Assembly: GCA_014649575.1 (NCBI GenBank) | Contig: BMTH01000005.1 | Span: 310,001-374,000 of the forward strand | From: Streptomyces griseoincarnatus | GTDB lineage: Bacteria; Actinomycetota; Actinomycetes; Streptomycetales; Streptomycetaceae | Reading direction: 5' to 3' | Length of the DNA stretch: 64,000 nt | Part shown: positions 59,932-64,000 of the stretch, piece by piece | Numbering within the stretch: the first letter of the stretch is position 1 | Layout: every line of letters begins with the position of its first letter | Made by a program: the position numbers and the translations under genes | Notes under the pieces: model-generated | The model's database searches: none | The model's input: only the letters and a program-made list of their open reading frames with translations | Told to the model about the DNA's origin: nothing

Positions 59932-60432
59932 GTGCCTGACGTGGTCGCGGACGGTCTGCGGGTGCTGTTCTGCGGCATCAACCCGGGCCTGATGACGGCC
60001 GCCACCGGCCACCACTTCGCGCGCCCCGGCAACCGCTTCTGGCCCGCCCTGCACCGCTCCGGCTTCACCCCGCGCCGGCTGCCGCCGGAGGAGCAGCACG
60101 AGCTGCTGTCGTACGGGCTGGGCATCACGAACGTGGTGGCGCGGGCGACCGCGCGGGCCGACGAGCTGAGCGCCGGGGAGTACCGGGAGGGCGGGCGGGA
60201 GCTCGCCGTGAAGGTGGGCCGGCTGCGCCCCCGCTGGCTGGCCGTGCTCGGGGTGACCGCGTACCGCACGGCGTTCGACGACCGCACCGCCAAGGTCGGG
60301 CCGCAGGTGCGGACGATCGGCGAGTCCCGGGTGTGGGTGCTGCCCAATCCCAGCGGACTGAACGCGCACTGGACGCCGGCGACGCTCGCCGAGGAGTTCG
60401 CGCGGCTGCGGGAGGCGGCGGAGCGGGAGTGA
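59932..60432 (+). CDS. G/T(U) mismatch-specific DNA glycosylase (Mug type)
   Basis: A 166-residue Mug/TDG-family glycosylase removing uracil or thymine from G mismatches. It has FCGINPGLMTAATGHHFARP (with GINPG catalytic Asn), GNRFWPALHRSG and NPSGLNAHW. The GTG at 59932 lacks a ribosome site. The frame is open upstream to the purB stop (LRRFTQEELEAARDRLVPD), and homologues begin there, so a CTG at 59884 overlapping the purB stop (CTGA) may be the real start. The start remains unsettled. Confidence 0.85.
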   Translation: MPDVVADGLRVLFCGINPGLMTAATGHHFARPGNRFWPALHRSGFTPRRLPPEEQHELLSYGLGITNVVARATARADELSAGEYREGGRELAVKVGRLRPRWLAVLGVTAYRTAFDDRTAKVGPQVRTIGESRVWVLPNPSGLNAHWTPATLAEEFARLREAAERE

Positions 60433-60456
60433 CGGGTCCCTGAGGATCCGCGTCTC

Positions 60457-60894
60457 CTAGGGCGGCGCCGTCTCCGTGACCACGGCCAGAAGCTCCACGG
60501 AGCCGCTCGGGTCCTGGTCGGCGAGCGCGACCGCGACCCAGCGGCCGGTCCCCCGCACCTCCCACAGCCAGGCCACGCCCGCGTGGTGACTCAGCCACCC
60601 CCACGGCTCGGGTATGTCCTCCCGCTCCGTGCGCAGCTGCACCGTCCGCAGGTTGTACGGGTCGGTGTCGCCCCAGCGGGAGGCGAGCAGTTCGTACACC
60701 GCGTCGCGGTCCTTCTCGAACTGGTCCACCGTCACCGCCCGGCCCGCCGGGTCGAGATCCGGGCGGTCACCGGTCTCCAGCACGGCGACATGGTGGCCCG
60801 GTCCCGAGAAGCCGACGTCCGACGGGCCGTGCTCCGCCGGGAAGGGCCGGAAGCACAGCTCGTCGATGAGGGCGATGTGCCGGGCGAGGTTCAT
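60457..60894 (-). CDS. Conserved protein of unknown function
   Basis: A 145-residue acidic protein beginning MNLARHIALIDELCFRPFPA, with a beta-rich middle and WGWLSHHAGVAWLWEVRGTG toward the end. No domain recognised; predicted soluble. The ATG at 60894 has a GGAG ribosome site. Convergent with the glycosylase gene and downstream of an ABC permease gene on the opposite side but same strand. Confidence 0.6.
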   Translation of the reverse strand: MNLARHIALIDELCFRPFPAEHGPSDVGFSGPGHHVAVLETGDRPDLDPAGRAVTVDQFEKDRDAVYELLASRWGDTDPYNLRTVQLRTEREDIPEPWGWLSHHAGVAWLWEVRGTGRWVAVALADQDPSGSVELLAVVTETAPP

Positions 60895-60949
60895 GGCTCC
60901 AGTAAACCCGCAGCCACTGACAGTTGGCGGCGGGTCAACCGGCCACCCT

Positions 60950-61675
60950 TCAGGCGTCCTGACGGCGCAGCCGCCACGCACCGGCCAGCAGGGCCGCGGC
61001 CGTCCAGCACGCGGTGACGCCAAGTCCCGTCCACGGGCCCAGCGTTCCCTCGGGCACGCTGCGCAGCACCGTCTGCCCCGCGCGGTCCGGCATGAAGTCG
61101 GCGACCGCCCCGAGCGCGTCACCGATCACGAACGACACGATGAGGACGAACGGGATCAGCACCGACAGGGTGGCCATCCCGCTGCGCAGCAGGGTGGCGA
61201 GTCCGGCCGCGAACAGCGCCATGAGCGTGAGGTAGACGGCTCCGCCGACCACACCGCGCACCTGGTCGGCGGTGGTCAGGCCGTCGGCCGCGTCGCCGAG
61301 TCCGGCCAGGCCCGCCAGGAGCGCAGTAAGGGACGTCACCAGGGCCACCACCAGCACGACGGCGGCGATCGCGGCCGCCTTGGCGGCGAACCACAGCCCG
61401 CGACGCGGGACCGCCGTCAGCGACAGCCGCACGGCGGCGCCCTCGCGGTACTCGGCGGACACAGCCAGGGAACCGAAGGTGATGGCGGCGATCTGGCCGA
61501 GCGCGGTGCCGGACAGGGCCGCGAACAGCGGGTCGGCGTCCTGGTCCTCGGGGTCCAGGGTGGCGAGCGCGGAGAACGCGGTGGTCGCCGCGAACAGCAC
61601 GAGCAGGGTGGCGAGCAGCGAGCGTACGGTGCGGATCTTCAGCCACTCGGAGCGGAACACGGGGGCGAACGGCAC
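60950..61675 (-). CDS. ABC-2 type permease
   Basis: A 241-residue membrane protein with six helices and the ABC-2 SEWLKIRTVRSLLATLLV start. Works with the ATPase directly upstream, with which it is nearly contiguous (two-base gap). Substrate unknown; ABC/two-component neighbours suggest an antimicrobial or lipid export and resistance unit. GTG start after GGAGG. Confidence 0.85.
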   Translation of the reverse strand: MPFAPVFRSEWLKIRTVRSLLATLLVLFAATTAFSALATLDPEDQDADPLFAALSGTALGQIAAITFGSLAVSAEYREGAAVRLSLTAVPRRGLWFAAKAAAIAAVVLVVALVTSLTALLAGLAGLGDAADGLTTADQVRGVVGGAVYLTLMALFAAGLATLLRSGMATLSVLIPFVLIVSFVIGDALGAVADFMPDRAGQTVLRSVPEGTLGPWTGLGVTACWTAAALLAGAWRLRRQDA

Positions 61676-61677
61676 GG

Positions 61678-62598
61678 TCAGGCCTCCTGGGACTGGGTGA
61701 CGAACTCGGTCTCGGCGGCGGTCAGGTCCAGGTAGGCCTGCTCCAGGGTGCCCTCGGCGGCGGCGAGTTCGAGGAGCGGCACCCCTTCGGCCGAGGCGAG
61801 GCGCCCGATGTCGTCCAAGCGCGCGTCGGGCACGGTCCAGTGGCCGTCGGGGTGGCGCACCGCCTGGTGACCGTGCCGGGCCAGGACGTTCTCCAGCGCG
61901 TCCGGGTCGGAGGTGCGGACCCGGACGGCGGGCCGTACGCGCGCGTCGATGAACTCCCGCAGGGAGGTGTCGGCCAGCAGCCGGCCCCGGCCGAGGACGA
62001 CCAGATGGTCGGCGAACGAGGCGGTCTCGTTCATCAGATGACTGGACACCAGCACGGTCCGCCCCTCGTCCGCGAGCCGCCGCAGCAGTCCGCGGATCCA
62101 CACGATGCCCTCGGGGTCGAGGCCGTTGGACGGCTCGTCGAGCATCACCACCTCCGGGTCGCCGAGCAGCGCGGCGGCGATGCCGAGCCGCTGCCGCATG
62201 CCGAGCGAATACGTCCGCACCCGGCGTCGGGCGGCCGGGGCCAGCCCGGTCTCCTCCAGCACCTCGGCCACCCGGCGGTCCGGGATGCGGTGCGTGGCCG
62301 CCAGGATGCGCAGATGGTCGCGGCCGGTGCGGGAGCCGAGCGCGGCGCCGGGGTCCAGCAATGCGCCGACCGTGCGCAGGGGTTCGCGCAGGGACGCGTA
62401 CGGCCGGCCGCCGAGGGCGGCCGCGCCGGAGGTGGGGTGGTCCAGGCCGAGCACGAGGCGCATGGTGGTGGACTTGCCGGCGCCGTTGGGACCGAGGAAG
62501 CCGGTGACACGGCCGGGCGGCACGGTGAAGGTGAGGTCGTCGACGGCTCGTCGGGTGCCGTACTCCTTGGTGAGGTCGCGGACGTCGATGCTGGTCAT
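61678..62598 (-). CDS. ABC transporter ATPase (drug/bacteriocin export type)
   Basis: A 306-residue ABC ATPase with Walker A GFLGPNGAGKSTTMRLV, signature YSLGMRQRLGIAAALLG and Walker B VVMLDEPSNGLDPEG. Forms an exporter with the permease gene downstream. It diverges from a two-component sensor kinase, whose response regulator probably controls it through the CTCCCCCGT repeats in the spacer. ATG at 62598. Confidence 0.9.
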   Translation of the reverse strand: MTSIDVRDLTKEYGTRRAVDDLTFTVPPGRVTGFLGPNGAGKSTTMRLVLGLDHPTSGAAALGGRPYASLREPLRTVGALLDPGAALGSRTGRDHLRILAATHRIPDRRVAEVLEETGLAPAARRRVRTYSLGMRQRLGIAAALLGDPEVVMLDEPSNGLDPEGIVWIRGLLRRLADEGRTVLVSSHLMNETASFADHLVVLGRGRLLADTSLREFIDARVRPAVRVRTSDPDALENVLARHGHQAVRHPDGHWTVPDARLDDIGRLASAEGVPLLELAAAEGTLEQAYLDLTAAETEFVTQSQEA

Positions 62599-62632
62599 GG
62601 CATCAGCGTGGTGGACCGGCCCCATGCGGGGC

Positions 62633-62672
62633 CTCCCCCGTACAGGGAGATCGTCTCCCCCGTGCGGGGGAG
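62633..62672. promoter_or_regulatory. Direct and inverted CTCCCCCGT repeats, two helical turns apart
   Basis: CTCCCCCGTACAGGGAG (62633-62649) and CTCCCCC-GTGC-GGGGGAG (62655-62672) are two similar palindromic sites beginning 22 bp apart, between the divergent ATPase and sensor kinase genes. This is a plausible binding region for the NarL-type response regulator encoded next to the kinase. Confidence 0.6.
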
Positions 62673-62705
62673 CCCGCTGTCGGCACCGGGTGTCAGGATG
62701 ACGGA

Positions 62706-63860
62706 ATGGTTCGGCTGCTGCGCCCGCTGGTCCGCGGGAGGACGTACACCCGGCTGTTGCACATGTGGGTGCCGATGGCCGGGGTCAGCGTGTGGCTGTG
62801 GATCCAGCCGGCGCTGCCGTGGGTGCCGCTGCTCGTGCTGGTGCCGCTGGGGCTGCTGCCGCGGGTGCGCGAGGCCGAGGTGATGCAGGCGAGGCTGCTG
62901 CTCACCCCGGACGAGGCGGACCCGGACTTCGCCACGCGTCCGGCCACGGCCTGGCGGGACCGCTGGCGGACCGTGCTGTGGCTGGAGTTCCGCACGCTGC
63001 TCGGCGGGGTCGTCGCCTATGCCACGCTCTGGCTGCCGGTCATCGCGTACGCGCTGGCCGCGCGGACGGTGGGGCACGAGACCGAGGACCTGCCGAAGGT
63101 GTCGGGCCCGCCGGACTGGCGGTTCGGCCTGCTCGTCCCGCTGCCGCTCGTCGTGCTGTACGCGCTCGTGGCCGGTGGCGGCGCGGTCCTCACCGCCGTG
63201 GCGCGACGGCTGCTGGGCCCGTCGGTCGCCGAGCGTCTCGCGGCCGTCGAGGAGCGCACCGAGCAGCTGCTCGAGCGCACCCGGATCGCGCGCGAGCTGC
63301 ACGACTCCATCGGGCACGCGCTGACCGTGGCGGTCGTGCAGGCGGGGGCCGCCCGCGCGGCGAACAGCCCGGAGTTCACCGAACGCGCCCTCGCGGCCAT
63401 CGAGGAGACGGGCCGGGCCGCCCTGGAGGACCTGGAGCGGGTGCTCGGCGTGCTGCGCGAGTCGGAGCGGCCGGCGAGTGCCCGGCCGACGCTCACCGAC
63501 GCCGACCGGCTGCTGGAGTCCGCGCGCGCGTCGGGCGCGACGGTCGACGCCGAGGTCACCGGGCCGCTGGAGACCCTGCCGGGACCCGTCTCCCGCGAGG
63601 GTTACCGCATCCTCCAGGAGGCGCTGACCAACGTGCTGCGGCACGCGGGCGCGGTGCCCGCCCGCGTCCGGGTGGCCACCGGGGACGGCGCGCTGACGTT
63701 GGAGGTGCGCAATCCGCTGCCGGACGGCCGGCCCGCCCCGGGCCGTGGCAGCGGTCTGCGCGGGATACGCGAGCGGGCGGCGCTGCTCGGCGGGAGGGCG
63801 CACACCGGCCCGGACGGCGACGGCTGCTGGCAGGTGCGGGTCGAACTGCCCCTGGGCTGA
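62706..63860 (+). CDS. Sensor histidine kinase (HisKA_3 / NarX type)
   Basis: A 384-residue kinase with four N-terminal membrane helices (through about residue 165), a dimerisation helix with phospho-His in [15 protein letters not shown] near residue 197, and an HATPase with N-box [13 protein letters not shown] and G-box [18 protein letters not shown]. Partner of the response regulator 14 bases downstream. It diverges from an ABC exporter, which the pair probably controls. Confidence 0.9.
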   Translation: MVRLLRPLVRGRTYTRLLHMWVPMAGVSVWLWIQPALPWVPLLVLVPLGLLPRVREAEVMQARLLLTPDEADPDFATRPATAWRDRWRTVLWLEFRTLLGGVVAYATLWLPVIAYALAARTVGHETEDLPKVSGPPDWRFGLLVPLPLVVLYALVAGGGAVLTAVARRLLGPSVAERLAAVEERTEQLLERTRIARELHDSIGHALTVAVVQAGAARAANSPEFTERALAAIEETGRAALEDLERVLGVLRESERPASARPTLTDADRLLESARASGATVDAEVTGPLETLPGPVSREGYRILQEALTNVLRHAGAVPARVRVATGDGALTLEVRNPLPDGRPAPGRGSGLRGIRERAALLGGRAHTGPDGDGCWQVRVELPLG

Positions 63861-63874
63861 TCTACGCTGGCCGG

Positions 63875-64000
63875 ATGCCGGTCACAGTGCTCCTCGTCGA
63901 CGACGAACCCCTGGTGCGCGCGGGGCTCCGGGCCGTGCTGGAGGCGCAGCCGGACATCGAGGTCGCCGGGGAGGCGGCCGACGGTGCTGCGGTGATCCCG
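63875..64000 (+). CDS. NarL/LuxR-family response regulator, 3' end missing
   Basis: The first 42 codons of a response regulator continue to the window end. [19 protein letters not shown] is the receiver N-terminus with the acidic pair. The pairing with a HisKA_3 kinase implies a NarL-type output domain outside the window. Confidence 0.85.
   Translation, partial: MPVTVLLVDDEPLVRAGLRAVLEAQPDIEVAGEAADGAAVIP

Overview
The window is a stretch of actinobacterial chromosome, almost certainly Streptomyces. The DNA is very G+C-rich, with G or C at nearly every third codon position and frequent GTG and some TTG starts. Streptomyces-type content includes a WhiJ-like regulator/DUF397 pair, SpoIIE-type phosphatases, MurT/GatD, a CtaG-like protein, a ydaO-type leader before an NlpC/P60 gene, and a short repeat that recurs between Streptomyces genes. 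From memory (not checked), the order urease, then bioF/bioBAD, then purB resembles one arm of the S. coelicolor core chromosome. I see no rRNA, tRNA, CRISPR array, insertion sequence or prophage. The only visible TTA codon is in the WhiJ-like gene at 43414-44274.

Region 1 (1-14750): the 3' end of a ROK-family gene, an MBL-fold hydrolase, a small membrane protein and a secreted PLC-like phosphodiesterase. Then comes a translationally coupled operon of a quinone oxidoreductase and two acyl-CoA dehydrogenases with a palindrome over its promoter. An XRE-cupin regulator diverges from a thioredoxin-reductase-like flavoprotein. An ATP-dependent DNA ligase is coupled to a Nudix hydrolase, followed by succinate-semialdehyde dehydrogenase, two small genes, and an acyl-CoA dehydrogenase facing its probable TetR repressor.

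Region 2 (14770-32450): peptide deformylase, the murT-gatD pair that amidates lipid II, 6-phosphofructokinase and a CtaG-like protein. Next is a four-gene operon encoding a LytTR regulator, a DUF485-like protein, an SSS symporter and a LytS-like kinase. An Lrp regulator precedes ddaH-rocD (methylarginine/ornithine use). Two SpoIIE-type phosphatases follow, then an RpiB-like gene whose 3' end has been tandemly copied into the intergenic space, and a PlsC acyltransferase.

Region 3 (32774-42488): urease operon ureABCFGD on the minus strand with a GlnR-type box at its promoter and an unusual insertion between ureF and ureG. A TetR-membrane protein pair follows. An accessory-looking island holds an Imm1-like protein, a Phd antitoxin without a toxin, a ClpP paralogue lacking the catalytic Ser and His, and an unknown small protein. 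It ends with a probable c-di-AMP riboswitch before an NlpC/P60 endopeptidase.

Region 4 (42728-64000): an anti-sigma-like ATPase, WhiJ-like regulator and DUF397 triad; biotin genes bioF and bioBAD with a palindrome between the divergent starts; a methyltransferase; a Fic-annotated toxin/RHH antitoxin pair; a MacB-like ABC exporter; an acetyltransferase; two CBS-domain CNNM proteins; an SGNH hydrolase; purB; a Mug-type glycosylase. It closes with an ABC exporter diverging from a two-component system whose response regulator runs off the window.
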